DNA of 64,000 nt from Io17-Chloro-G2 sp034420695. Lineage in GTDB: Bacteria; Chloroflexota; Dehalococcoidia; Lucifugimonadales; UBA3495. Below the pieces are notes generated by a model. That model saw only the letters and a program-made list of their open reading frames with translations, ran no database searches and was not told the DNA's origin. Each line of letters begins with the position of its first letter. The stretch's first letter is position 1. Made by a program: the position numbers and the translations under genes. The stretch covers positions 99,135-163,134 of the forward strand of contig DAOULB010000052.1 of the NCBI GenBank assembly GCA_034420695.1, read 5' to 3'. Shown one piece after another: positions 51,142 to 60,541 of the stretch.

Positions 51142-52602
51142 CTAGCGGACGGCCTCGGTCGAACGGGGCAGGCTGGTCTGGCCCATGAGGTACTTGTCCA
51201 CGCCCTGGGCCAAGTCCCTCCCCTCCGCTATCGCCCACACCACCAAGGACTGGCCCCGTGCTGCGTCCCCGGCGGCAAACACGCCGGGAATGCTGCTCAT
51301 CTTGTCCTGATCAACCTTTACGTTGCCCCTTGGGTCTAACTCCACGCCCAAGTCGGTCAACATGCCTTCATGCTCCGGATGCAGAAAGCCCATGGCCAGC
51401 AGCACCAAATCGGTCTCTACCACCAAGTCGCTGCCGGGCACTTCTTGCATGCTGGGACGCCCGTTGGCGTCGACCTCGCTCCAGTCCACCCGCACCGCGT
51501 TCAGCCGCTCGACCTGTCCGTTGTTCCCGCTGAACGCCTTGGTCAACACGTTGTAGTCGCGGATGCCTCCTTCCTCGTGGGCCGGCGAAGTGCGCAGGAT
51601 CGTCGGCCACTGGGGCCAGGGGTTGTTGGGACGCCGTTCCTCCGGGGGTTTTGGCAAGAGCTCCAGTTGATGCACCACCTCGGCGCCCTGTCGGTGAGCG
51701 GTTCCCAGGCAATCGGCCCCGGTATCGCCTCCGCCCAGTATCACCACCCTCTTGCCCTCGGCTGTGATCCGCTCCCCTGGTTCCGGGGGCTGGCCGGCCA
51801 GCAGGCGGTTCTGCTGGGTCAGGTACTCCATGGCCAAGTGTATCCCGTTCAATTCCCGGCCTGGCACGTCCAAGTCCCGTGCCTGGGTCGAGCCGCAGGT
51901 CAGGCACAGGGCGTCATACTCTGAAAGCAGCGAAGACACTTCCACGTTCACGCCAACGTTGGCGCCTGTCTGGAACGTGACACCTTCCTGTGCCATCAGG
52001 TCCACCCTGCGGCGCACAACTTCTTTGTCCAGCTTGAAGTCCGGAATCCCCAAGGTCAGCAGGCCCCCGATATATTCGTCCCGCTCCAGCACCGTCACCC
52101 AGTGGCCCGCCCTGTTGAGCTGCTGCGCTGCCGCCAGCCCGGCCGGACCCGAGCCCACCACCGCCACCTTTTTGCCGGTGCGTTGCGCCGGTGGCATTGG
52201 CCGTATGATCCCCGAATCGTAACCCCGGTCTGCTATCTCCTTTTCGATGTATTCAATAGTTACCGGGTCGGAATTTATGCTCAGAACACAGGAGGCCTCG
52301 CACGGGGCTGGGCAGATGCGCCCCGTGAACTCCGGAAAATTATTCGTGGAAAGCAGGATTTCCAGGGCCCGGGCCCAGTCCCCCAAGTAAACTTGGTGGT
52401 TGAACTCCGGTATCACGTTGCCCAGCGGGCATCCCATGTGGCAGAAAGGCACCGCGCAATCCATGCACCGCCCGCCCTGCTCCCGGGACCCTGCTTCCGC
52501 CCACGGCTTGTAAATCTCCAGGTAGTCCGAGCGGCGCTCCGCCACCGGGCGCCTCTCCGGCGGCTCCCGGCCCGCTTCCATGAAGCCGGTGGGTTTACCC
52601 AT
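51142..52602 (-). CDS. gltD: Glutamate synthase small subunit
   Basis: A 486-residue NADPH-oxidising subunit. The N-terminal Fe-S region has CMDCAVPFCHMGCPLGN and CPAPCEASC, giving [4Fe-4S] ligands. The FAD-binding VVGSGPAGLAAAQQLNRAG is near residue 148, the NADPH-binding VILGGGDTGADCLGTAHR near 287, and the late GVFAAGDAARGQSLVVWAI near 443. It passes electrons to GltB. It overlaps gltB by 8 bases. Confidence 0.96.
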   Translation of the reverse strand: MGKPTGFMEAGREPPERRPVAERRSDYLEIYKPWAEAGSREQGGRCMDCAVPFCHMGCPLGNVIPEFNHQVYLGDWARALEILLSTNNFPEFTGRICPAPCEASCVLSINSDPVTIEYIEKEIADRGYDSGIIRPMPPAQRTGKKVAVVGSGPAGLAAAQQLNRAGHWVTVLERDEYIGGLLTLGIPDFKLDKEVVRRRVDLMAQEGVTFQTGANVGVNVEVSSLLSEYDALCLTCGSTQARDLDVPGRELNGIHLAMEYLTQQNRLLAGQPPEPGERITAEGKRVVILGGGDTGADCLGTAHRQGAEVVHQLELLPKPPEERRPNNPWPQWPTILRTSPAHEEGGIRDYNVLTKAFSGNNGQVERLNAVRVDWSEVDANGRPSMQEVPGSDLVVETDLVLLAMGFLHPEHEGMLTDLGVELDPRGNVKVDQDKMSSIPGVFAAGDAARGQSLVVWAIAEGRDLAQGVDKYLMGQTSLPRSTEAVR

Positions 52603-55600
52603 GACGGACTTCTTCCAGCTTTCTAGTCTCTTCGGCCGCCCGGCGCTCCTCTTCCTGGAGGATCCTCCGGTAGTCCCTGGGCATTATCTTCTTGAACTTT
52701 GGCAGAGACTCGTCCCAGCGTTCCAGGATTTTCCTGGCCGGGCTGCTGCCGGTGAAGCTCAGGTGGTTTTCCACCATCGCCTTCAGGAAGGCGGCGTCCT
52801 CCGGGTCTGCTACATCCTCTAGGTCCGCCAGTCCCGGGTTGAACCGCAGTTCGAAGTCACCTTCCTGGTCGTAAACAAAGGCGATCCCGCCGCTCATGCC
52901 GGCGCCAAAATTGCGACCGGTCCTGCCCAGCACCACCACCGACCCGCCGGTCATGTACTCGCAGCCGTGGTCCCCTACACCTTCGACCACCGCGTTGACC
53001 CCTGAGTTGCGGACGCAGAACCTCTCTCCCGCCACTCCCCGGATGTACGCCTCTCCGCCCGTGGCCCCGTACATTGCTACGTTGCCAATGATGATATTCT
53101 CTTCGGCCACGAAAGTGGATTCCGGCGGTGGGCAGACCACTATCTTCCCTCCGCCAATGCCTTTTCCCATGTAATCGTTAGTGTCTCCATCTAAGTGGAT
53201 GCTGACTCCCTTGGCCAAGAACGCTCCGAAACTCTGACCCGCCGAGCCTGCAAAGTGAATCTTGATGGTGTCGGCGGGAAGTCCCTCCTCCCCGTACCTC
53301 TTGGCCACTTGGCCGCTGAGCATTGCTCCCACCGTACGGTTGGAGTTGCGGATGGGCAGGTCGATGTTGACCGGCTCTCTCCGTTCCAACGCCGGTTCGC
53401 TCAGTTCGATCAGTTGGTGGTCCAAGGCGCGGTCCAGCCCGTGGTCCTGTTCCTCGCAGCAATAGACCTTTTCCTCTTCGCCTTCGCTCTTGTAGCCCGG
53501 CGGCTGCAGGTGTAGCAGCTTGGCAAGGTCGATTCCCCTGGCCTTCCAGTGTTCCATGGCATTACGGGAGTCCAATACATCCACCCGGCCAATCATCTCA
53601 TTGACCGTGCGGAAGCCCAGCTCCGCCATAATCTGCCGCATCTCCTCGGCCACGAAGATGAAGTAGTTCACCACGTGCTCCGGCTTGCCGGCAAACATCT
53701 TCCGCAGCTCTGGGTCCTGGGTGGCAATCCCCACCGAGCAGGTCCCCAAGTGGCACTTGCGCAGCATGATGCAGCCCATCACCACAAGGGCCGCCGTGGC
53801 GTAGCCGAACTCCTCGGCTCCCAGCAGGGCCGCGATCACGGCGTCCCGCCCGGTCTTGAGCTGGCCGTCGGTCTGCACCACAATCCGGCTGCGCAACCCG
53901 TTGGCCACCAGCACCTGTTGGGTTTCGGCAACACCCAGCTCCCACGGCAGTCCGGCGTGCTTGATCGAGGTCTCCGGCGAATTGCCGGTCCCGCCGTCGT
54001 GCCCGCTGATTAGCACCACGTCGCCGTGCCCCTTAGACACTCCCGCTGCAATGGTCCCGACTCCTACCTCCGCCACCAGCTTGACGTGAATGCGGGCCTC
54101 GGGGTTGATGTTCTTCAGGTCATGGATGAGCTGGGCCAAGTCCTCGATGGAATAAATGTCGTGGTGCGGCGGCGGTGAAATCAGCTCCACGCCCGGCGTC
54201 GTGCGCCGCACCCATCCAATGTATTCGTCTATCTTGTTGCCCGAAAGTTGCCCGCCCTCCCCGGGCTTGGAACCCTGCGCCATTTTGATTTGCAGGTCTG
54301 TCGCGTTCACCAAGTAGTTGGGAGTCACCCCGAACCGCCCGGAAGCCACCTGCTTTACCGCGCTGCTCCGGGAGTCCCCGTTCTCGTCCAAGGTGTAGCG
54401 GTGGAAGTCCTCGCCGCCCTCTCCCGTGTTGCTCCGGGCGCCCAGCCGGTTCATGGCAATGCCCATCGTCTCGTGGGCTTCCCGGCTGATCGACCCCAGG
54501 GAAATTGCCCCCGTCGCAAATCGTTTCACAATCTCAGAGGTGGGCTCCACCTCCTCCAATGGCACCGGTGGCCGGATGTTCTTGAACTCCAACAATCCCC
54601 GCAACGTGGCCAGCGACCTCGTCTGGTCATTGGACAGCCTGGCAAACTCGTTGTAGGCCTGCTGGTCGTTCGCCCGTGCTGCGTACTGTAGCTTGGCGAT
54701 GGCATCCGGGTTCCACTGGTGGAACTCCCCGTCCCGCCGCCACTGGTAGTAGCCCCCCATATCCAGTTCCAAGGCCCCGGCAAGCCCTGCCTCGGCAAAA
54801 GCCTCCCCGTGCCTGGCCAAGGCTTCCCGCTCCAGCACTTCCAAGCCTATCCCTTCAATCTTTGAAGGCGTCCACGTGAAGTACCGTTCAACCAAGCCCT
54901 GCTCCAGACCCACCGCCTCGAAGATCTGCGCCCCGCGATAGCTCTGCAGGGTGGAGATTCCCATCTTGGACATTACCTTGAGTACGCCCTTCTCGTTGGC
55001 CTTGATGAAGTTTTTCTCAGCGTATTCCGGCGATGTCCCGTTGAACTCTCCCTTTTCCGCCATCTGCCTGACCGACGCCAGCGCCAAGTAAGGGTTGATG
55101 GCCCCGGCCCCATAGCCTATCAGCAGGGAGAAGTGTTGCACCTCCCTCGGTTCGCCCGACTCCAAAATCAGGCCCACCTTGGTCCTGGTGCCCTCCCGGA
55201 TTAAGTGGTGGTGCACTGCCGACGTGGCCAGCAGACTGGGGATCGGCGCCGAGTTCCCGTCCACGCCGCGGTCCGAAAGAATCAGCAGGGGATAACCCTC
55301 TTCGATGGCCTGTGACGCTTCCCGGCACAGCCTCTCCAAGGCAGCTTCCAGCGCCCCCGGTTCCCCCCGGGCCTCGAACAGCGTCGAGAGCACCTTCGAC
55401 TTCAGCTCTCCAACCTTTATTTCCTTGATTTTCTCCAAGTCCCGGTCGTCGATAATCGGCGAATGCAGCTTGAGTTGGTGGCAATGCCGTGGCGTCTCCT
55501 CGAACAAGTTCTGCTCGCAGCCGACGAAAGCCTCCAGCGACGTCACCAGTTCTTCCCGGATTGCATCCAAGGGAGGGTTGCTAACTTGGGCGAAAAGCTG

Positions 55601-57202
55601 CTTGAAATAGTCGAACAGCAGGTGGTCCTTGTCCGAAAGAACCGCCAGCGGGGCGTCATTGCCCATGGATCCTTGGGCCTCGTGCCCCTCCTTGGCCATG
55701 GGTGTGGTCAGCATCCGCAGCTCTTCTATGGTGTAGCCGAAGGCGCGTTGCAACCGCACCAGTTCCCCATGTTCCCCGGTCCCGTTTGTCCCCGCGGGGC
55801 CAGCTACCGGCTCGGGCCCCGGCAGGTCGTCCAGCGCTACCTTGTTCTCTTTCAACCACTCCCCGTAGGGCTGTCGGCTGGCCAGCTTCTTCTTCAGCTC
55901 CTCGTCGCCGATTATCCGCCCTTCCTCCAAGCTGACCAAGAACATCCGCCCTGGCTGTAGGCGGCCCTTTTCCCTCACCTGGGCTGGTGGCACGTCAAGG
56001 ACTCCCGTCTCCGACGCCATCACCAGTTTGTCATCCTTGGTGATAGTGTAGCGGAAGGGGCGCAGGCCATTCCGGTCCAGCAGGGCGCAGATGCTCCGTC
56101 CATTGCTGGACACGATCATCGCTGGGCCGTCCCAAGGTTCCATCAGGCAGGAGTGATACTCGTAGAAGTCCTTCTTTTCCTGCGGCATGCTCTCATGTTG
56201 TTCCCACGCTTCGGGAATCATCATCAGCATGGCGTGGTCCAAGTCCCGGCCGGTCATCAACAGCAGTTCGAGCGCATTGTCAAAAGAGGCGGTGTCGCTG
56301 GCCCCCGCCGTCATTACCGGCGGTATCTTGGCCATGTCATCGCCGAACAGCGGCGATCCGAATTGGGCCTCCCGGGCATGCATCCAGTTGAGGTTTCCCC
56401 GCAGGGTGTTTATTTCACCGTTGTGGGCCAAGTAGCGGTAGGGATGGGCCAGCTTCCAATGCCCGAGGGTATTGGTGCTGAACCTGGAGTGCACCAATGC
56501 GAAGGCGCTTACCAACAGGGGGTCCGCTAGGTCCGGATAGAAGCCGGTTATCTGGTGGGCCATCAGCAGTCCCTTGTACACAATGGTGTGACAGGTCATG
56601 CTGCATATGTAGAAATAGTCGGCGTCCTCTTCCGTTATCGGCAGGTCCTCGAGGGAATGCTCCACCACCTTGCGGACCACGTACAGCTTCCGCTCCAGCT
56701 CACCGGAGTCCCGTGCTCCCCGGCCCATGCCGACGAAAACTTGGCGGATCGAAGGGCACACCGAAGCGGCGTCCCTTCCCAGCTTGGTGCGGTCCACCGG
56801 AACGTCCCGCCACCCCAACAGCTCCAAGCCGGCATCGCCTATAGAATCCTCGATTAATTTCCGGCAGGCCGACTCCGCACTGGGCTCCGGAGGCAGGAAC
56901 ACCATCCCCACGCCGTACTCTTCCGGGCCGGGCAGCGTGAACTGCAATGCCTCGGCCTCCCGCTGGAAGAACTGGTGCGGCATCTGGATTAGCATTCCCG
57001 CGCCGTCGCCCGTCTCCGGGTCTCGTCCACAGGCGCCCCTGTGCCCCAAGTTCACCAGCACCTGTAGTGACTCTTCGATTATTTGGTGGCTCCTCTCTCC
57101 GGTGATGTTCGCAACAACACCCACGCCGCAACTGTCATGCTCCAGTTCCGGCGAATAAAGCCCATAACGGGATAAATCTTTCAGTTTTTCCAATGGGTTC
57201 AT
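52595..57202 (-). CDS. gltB: Glutamate synthase large subunit
   Basis: A 1535-residue ferredoxin- or NADPH-type glutamate synthase, with glutaminase, FMN and C-terminal domains. A propeptide of about 24 residues ends EHDS before the nucleophilic Cys25 (CGVGVVANIT). The FMN/[3Fe-4S] domain has HDGGTGNSPETSIKHAGLPW and the cysteines in CIMLRKCHLGTCSVGIATQDP. The C-terminal beta-helix domain has GSAGQSFGAFLAKG and GGEAYIRG. The enzyme makes two glutamates from glutamine and 2-oxoglutarate. It is followed by gltD. Confidence 0.97.
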   Translation of the reverse strand: MNPLEKLKDLSRYGLYSPELEHDSCGVGVVANITGERSHQIIEESLQVLVNLGHRGACGRDPETGDGAGMLIQMPHQFFQREAEALQFTLPGPEEYGVGMVFLPPEPSAESACRKLIEDSIGDAGLELLGWRDVPVDRTKLGRDAASVCPSIRQVFVGMGRGARDSGELERKLYVVRKVVEHSLEDLPITEEDADYFYICSMTCHTIVYKGLLMAHQITGFYPDLADPLLVSAFALVHSRFSTNTLGHWKLAHPYRYLAHNGEINTLRGNLNWMHAREAQFGSPLFGDDMAKIPPVMTAGASDTASFDNALELLLMTGRDLDHAMLMMIPEAWEQHESMPQEKKDFYEYHSCLMEPWDGPAMIVSSNGRSICALLDRNGLRPFRYTITKDDKLVMASETGVLDVPPAQVREKGRLQPGRMFLVSLEEGRIIGDEELKKKLASRQPYGEWLKENKVALDDLPGPEPVAGPAGTNGTGEHGELVRLQRAFGYTIEELRMLTTPMAKEGHEAQGSMGNDAPLAVLSDKDHLLFDYFKQLFAQVSNPPLDAIREELVTSLEAFVGCEQNLFEETPRHCHQLKLHSPIIDDRDLEKIKEIKVGELKSKVLSTLFEARGEPGALEAALERLCREASQAIEEGYPLLILSDRGVDGNSAPIPSLLATSAVHHHLIREGTRTKVGLILESGEPREVQHFSLLIGYGAGAINPYLALASVRQMAEKGEFNGTSPEYAEKNFIKANEKGVLKVMSKMGISTLQSYRGAQIFEAVGLEQGLVERYFTWTPSKIEGIGLEVLEREALARHGEAFAEAGLAGALELDMGGYYQWRRDGEFHQWNPDAIAKLQYAARANDQQAYNEFARLSNDQTRSLATLRGLLEFKNIRPPVPLEEVEPTSEIVKRFATGAISLGSISREAHETMGIAMNRLGARSNTGEGGEDFHRYTLDENGDSRSSAVKQVASGRFGVTPNYLVNATDLQIKMAQGSKPGEGGQLSGNKIDEYIGWVRRTTPGVELISPPPHHDIYSIEDLAQLIHDLKNINPEARIHVKLVAEVGVGTIAAGVSKGHGDVVLISGHDGGTGNSPETSIKHAGLPWELGVAETQQVLVANGLRSRIVVQTDGQLKTGRDAVIAALLGAEEFGYATAALVVMGCIMLRKCHLGTCSVGIATQDPELRKMFAGKPEHVVNYFIFVAEEMRQIMAELGFRTVNEMIGRVDVLDSRNAMEHWKARGIDLAKLLHLQPPGYKSEGEEEKVYCCEEQDHGLDRALDHQLIELSEPALERREPVNIDLPIRNSNRTVGAMLSGQVAKRYGEEGLPADTIKIHFAGSAGQSFGAFLAKGVSIHLDGDTNDYMGKGIGGGKIVVCPPPESTFVAEENIIIGNVAMYGATGGEAYIRGVAGERFCVRNSGVNAVVEGVGDHGCEYMTGGSVVVLGRTGRNFGAGMSGGIAFVYDQEGDFELRFNPGLADLEDVADPEDAAFLKAMVENHLSFTGSSPARKILERWDESLPKFKKIMPRDYRRILQEEERRAAEETRKLEEVRHG

Positions 57203-57326
57203 AGCGAAACCCTTTAGTAGAGATAGAGGAAGCCAACTGGCCTTGGCCGGGAGCCTGGCGGAAGTCCCAAGGCGGTCTTCCCCTGGCCGGAAAGTCCGGC
57301 GCCAACACCACCCCGGGATAGTTTGT

Positions 57327-57355
57327 TAAATATATCACAATTCCAAGTCGTTCAA
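57327..57355 (-). promoter_or_regulatory. Candidate gltB promoter
   Basis: On the minus strand TTGAAC (57350-57355), 17 bases, TATTTA (57327-57332), about 125 bases before the gltB ATG. The leader between them has GC-rich inverted repeats (57271-57303) but no riboswitch recognised by eye. Confidence 0.55.
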
Positions 57356-57559
57356 AACCCAGTTTACCCCTATCCCGAATCTCCGGCAATTCCTGCCCGG
57401 AATATTCCGGCCTCCGTCTTCTTCCTTCTCGTCTGCGCCCTTTTAGTTCCTCTCCTTGCCAGCCCCGAAGATGGTCTCTGTGGTCTTACTGAAGAACTGC
57501 CTCTACCAGTTACCAACCGCAGTGATGCCTTGGCGCCACCCTGTCCCCAAGGCCGTCAA

Positions 57560-57588
57560 TTGACCGCGAACCCAGCGAACCCTATACT
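57560..57588 (+). promoter_or_regulatory. Sigma-70 promoter for rsfS
   Basis: TTGACC (57560-57565), 17 bases, TATACT (57583-57588). Transcription would start near 57595, about 38 bases before the rsfS start. The remaining spacer 57203-57559 otherwise holds only the gltB promoter. Confidence 0.75.
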
Positions 57589-57632
57589 CGAACTACACCC
57601 TATTCGACTTGGGCCAACCAGGAGGAACGGCA

Positions 57633-57977
57633 CTGGACTCTACCGAAGTGACGCGGCTGGTGGTGGACGTGGCCTCGGAAAAGCTGGCCGAGGACATCGT
57701 GATGCTCGACCTGCGGGGAATTGCGTCCTTCGCCGACTATTTCGTCATCATGTCTGCGGGTTCAACCCGGCAGATTGAAGCCTTGGAAGAAGACATCTCC
57801 AAGGTTCTGAAGGACCAGGACGTGCCCCGTTTTCATCGCGAGGGCACCGCCGCCTCCGGATGGGTGCTGCTCGACTTCAGCGATGTGATTGTCCACATCT
57901 TCGGTCCCGAGGAGCGGGAGTTCTACGGCATCGAACGCCTCTGGGCCCGTGCGCCCCAAGTGGTGCGGATGCTCTAG
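57633..57977 (+). CDS. rsfS: Ribosomal silencing factor RsfS, probable CTG start
   Basis: A 114-residue protein that binds L14 and blocks subunit joining in starved cells. LDSTEVTRLVVDVASEKLAEDIVMLDLRG, FADYFVIMSAGSTRQIEAL and GWVLLDFSDVIVHIFGPEEREFYGIERLW match the family. The AGGAGG at 57620-57625 lies 7 bases before the CTG at 57633, and family members begin at this residue. No ATG or GTG fits; a TTG at 57609 lies upstream of that ribosome site. A CTG start is therefore the best reading. Confidence 0.9.
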   Translation: MDSTEVTRLVVDVASEKLAEDIVMLDLRGIASFADYFVIMSAGSTRQIEALEEDISKVLKDQDVPRFHREGTAASGWVLLDFSDVIVHIFGPEEREFYGIERLWARAPQVVRML

Positions 57978-58077
57978 TGGACCGGCGCTTTAGCATTGAG
58001 GGCTAACGTAGGGGCGGGTTTGAAACCCGCCCTGCCGTCGTAGGACTAACCATCAATTCTAAGATGTTGGACTACTG
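57977..58077. repeat. Interspersed ~100-bp imperfect palindrome, copy B
   Basis: Same block order and length as the copy at 12213-12312, including the central GGCGGGTTTGAAACCCGCC. It starts at the stop codon of rsfS and ends just before the ndk stop, filling the convergent spacer. Confidence 0.75.
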
Positions 58078-58081
58078 CCCC

Positions 58082-58534
58082 CTAAGCCTCAGTAATCCAC
58101 TGGTCCGTGCTTCTCGAATAGTCCAGGATTTCCCCCGGCGAAAAGAACAGGGCAACCTCCCGCTCCGCCGACTCAGCGCTGTCGGAGCCGTGCACCAAGT
58201 TCCGGCCGATGTCCACCCCGAAGTCTCCCCTTATTGTGCCGGGGGATGCCGATGCCGGATTGGTCTCTCCCATGGTGCTCCGCACCACTTCCACTGCCCT
58301 TTCCGACTCCCACACCATTGCCACCACCGGCCCCGACGTGATGAATGAAACCAAACCGGGGAAGAACGGCCTCTCCACGTGCTCTCCGTAATGTTTCCGG
58401 GCCAAGGCTTCGTCAACCTGCATCAACTTCATTGCTGCCAGCTTTAACCCCCGCCGTTCCAAACGGGATATTACTTCGCCAGCCAGCCCCCGTTGAACGC
58501 CGTCCGGCTTTACCAAAACCAGGGTCCTTTCCAT
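58082..58534 (-). CDS. ndk: Nucleoside diphosphate kinase
   Basis: A 150-residue kinase balancing NTP pools by transferring the gamma phosphate. VLVKPDGVQRGLAGEVISRLERRG is the N-terminal motif, with the nucleotide-binding lysine; the active histidine is His115 in RNLVHGSDSAESAEREV. YGEHVERPFFPGLVSF is also typical. It follows the unknown gene by 5 bases and ends the thiL-tsaE-tsaB run. Confidence 0.96.
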   Translation of the reverse strand: MERTLVLVKPDGVQRGLAGEVISRLERRGLKLAAMKLMQVDEALARKHYGEHVERPFFPGLVSFITSGPVVAMVWESERAVEVVRSTMGETNPASASPGTIRGDFGVDIGRNLVHGSDSAESAEREVALFFSPGEILDYSRSTDQWITEA

Positions 58535-58539
58535 AATGG

Positions 58540-59310
58540 TTATTGGTTCCCTCCTTTTGACCGCCTGTTAAACCGCAGGCATTGAGCATAAAATCCACTG
58601 AGTTCATCGCCGGAACGAGAGTCCTCTGCCTTAATGTGTTCAATAATCTCTTCCCAACTGATGCACTCTACACGAGCTTTGTCCCAGGCGGGCAAGAAAC
58701 GGTTAGCAAACCACTCGAATTGGACCTCATCGTTATATTCGTTTACACGGCGTCGTACCTTTTCTCGAATCGAATCTTTGTTCGTATCCTGCTCAAACAC
58801 GCCTGCATCAATCTGTTCCCTAGGAGCAAGAACCACGAATCCCAAGGAAGTAAATTGGTCGGGCTGGGCTCCTGCGATGCTAACCGCTTCTGCCAAACAG
58901 GCTACATTTCTCGCTGCTTGGTCAAAATAACGCACCTTTGAAACCCTCGGCGAGAGCTGGCTAAACAGTTTAGCTTCCGTAATCAAGAATTGATTGGCGT
59001 CGGCGTCAAGACGTAAATCACTGACACCAAATTCGCCAATAGTGAAGTGGCCGAGAACTCCGTCTGCATGAGTCCTGCTTTCAGCGAGTGGGTCTCCCCG
59101 ATGACGCGCCAGGAACCGCGATGGCAAAAGTGCCTCAGAGTACCACAGTGCCCCAGGGCTAAACGCAAGTGAGTGACTTTTCCCAAGTCTACGGGAAAAC
59201 CAGTCAATCACAAGCCTGAGCAACCATCCTTCGTTATACAGGGTAGTAGGTGGGAAGACCCGGCCCGGTTTTCCTACTGCCTGCAACATTTCCACAATAC
59301 GCTCAATCAA
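58540..59310 (-). CDS. Hypothetical protein with PD-(D/E)XK-like core
   Basis: A 256-residue protein of unknown function. Residues about 80-140 read HADGVLGHFTIG, VSDLRLDADANQFLITEAKLFSQLS, and YFDQAARNVACLAEA. The D...E-A-K arrangement resembles the PD-(D/E)XK nuclease fold. The rest is helical. It lies between tsaB and ndk, with 14 and 5 bases of spacing, in what is otherwise a housekeeping operon. Base composition is lower in GC than its neighbours, so a late arrival is possible. Confidence 0.55.
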   Translation of the reverse strand: MIERIVEMLQAVGKPGRVFPPTTLYNEGWLLRLVIDWFSRRLGKSHSLAFSPGALWYSEALLPSRFLARHRGDPLAESRTHADGVLGHFTIGEFGVSDLRLDADANQFLITEAKLFSQLSPRVSKVRYFDQAARNVACLAEAVSIAGAQPDQFTSLGFVVLAPREQIDAGVFEQDTNKDSIREKVRRRVNEYNDEVQFEWFANRFLPAWDKARVECISWEEIIEHIKAEDSRSGDELSGFYAQCLRFNRRSKGGNQ

Positions 59311-59324
59311 GTAAAGGCCACCAA

Positions 59325-60017
59325 TTACGATTGCTGCGCCCTCCGGTCCCGCTGCCTTGCCCCTCCAATGCTTGGCATCCGCAGGTAGTTGGGCTGCAGC
59401 GCCGCCGCATCATCGGTCTGTCCCAGTTCCAGCCGCTGCTGCCCCATCAGTGCCAGCGACCACAGCCGGGCCGCCGGCGTGGGTGAATTCACCACGATCC
59501 CATCGTTGCCCAGCCGCTCCTTGATGAGCTCTATCCTGGGAGCAGCCCCTTCCCCACAGAACAGCGTCGGGCCCGAAATGGACTCCAACAACTCTTCCGG
59601 CGGGCTGATCTCCTCCTCGCCAATGGCAGACCCGTCCGCGGCAAACCGGGCGGCTGCTACCTCGTTTCTCCCTGCATCCAGCATGGCGCACACCGGCAGG
59701 CCTGACCCTCGGTAAGGATGCGCTTCCGTTTCCAGCGTCCCTATTCCTGCCAACGGCAGTCCCTCCGCTACGGCCAGCCCTTTCGCCGCGCTCAAGCCCA
59801 CCCGCAGCGCGCTGAACCCGCCCGGCCCCAGCGAGACCGCTATGCCGGTCAGGTCCTTGGAGGTGACCCCGCAGTCCTTCAGTATCTGCACCACCGCCGG
59901 CATCAGCTCGGCGCTGTGGTTCACCCTGGAAAACCAGGTCCGCCCGGCAACGACTCTCTCACCGTCGGCCAAGGCCACCCCGGCAAACCTCGTGGACGTG
60001 TCGATAGCCAGCAGCAC
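59325..60017 (-). CDS. tsaB: tRNA threonylcarbamoyladenosine biosynthesis protein TsaB
   Basis: A 230-residue inactive-ATPase-fold partner of TsaD, TsaC and TsaE in the synthesis of t6A37 in tRNA. LLAIDTSTRFAGVAL opens the fold, HSAELMPAVVQILKDCG and VSLGPGGFSALRVGLSAAKGLA are family motifs, and LDAGRNEVAAARF follows. It begins with GTG at 60017, directly after the tsaE stop. Confidence 0.92.
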   Translation of the reverse strand: MLLAIDTSTRFAGVALADGERVVAGRTWFSRVNHSAELMPAVVQILKDCGVTSKDLTGIAVSLGPGGFSALRVGLSAAKGLAVAEGLPLAGIGTLETEAHPYRGSGLPVCAMLDAGRNEVAAARFAADGSAIGEEEISPPEELLESISGPTLFCGEGAAPRIELIKERLGNDGIVVNSPTPAARLWSLALMGQQRLELGQTDDAAALQPNYLRMPSIGGARQRDRRAQQS

Positions 60018-60539
60018 CTAGCGTTGGTCCTCAGGTAGAGGATAGTTGGCCGCCAGCTTTTCCAGCGTTTCCCTGTAATGGGCCGGCCCGCCGGAGAAGA
60101 TAAGACTGCGCCGGTTTCCCGATTCGGGATCGCCTCCTTGAGAGTCGCCCCCGTGGTAGTCCATCTCCACCCACATGCTTTCCGGAGGGAATATTTCTGC
60201 CGCCTTGTCGGCCCACTCCACCACGCAGACCCCTTCGCCGAAGAGTTGTTCGTCCAGCCCCAAGTCCCAAGCCTCCCTCGGATCTTCGATTCGGTAGAGG
60301 TCCACGTGAAAGAGTCTCAGCCTGCCCTGATGCTGGGTGACCAGCACGAAAGTCGGGCTCCGCACGTAGCCGGAAACTCCCAGCCCCTTGGCCAGTCCCT
60401 GGGTAAAACAGGTCTTCCCCGCCCCCAGCGGGCCGGTCATGAGAAAAATATCCCCTGGCTGGGCCAGCTCTCCAAGGGTCTGCCCGATGCTCTGGGTCTC
60501 TTCCGCCCCGCCGCTCAGCATGTGGAAAGTGGACGTCAT
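60018..60539 (-). CDS. tsaE: tRNA threonylcarbamoyladenosine biosynthesis ATPase TsaE
   Basis: A 173-residue P-loop ATPase that activates the TsaBD complex. The Walker A is TGPLGAGKTCFTQG, then VRSPTFVLV and FHVDLYRIEDPREAWDLGLDEQLF are typical. It begins 2 bases after the thiL stop and abuts tsaB. Confidence 0.93.
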   Translation of the reverse strand: MTSTFHMLSGGAEETQSIGQTLGELAQPGDIFLMTGPLGAGKTCFTQGLAKGLGVSGYVRSPTFVLVTQHQGRLRLFHVDLYRIEDPREAWDLGLDEQLFGEGVCVVEWADKAAEIFPPESMWVEMDYHGGDSQGGDPESGNRRSLIFSGGPAHYRETLEKLAANYPLPEDQR

Positions 60540-60541
60540 GG

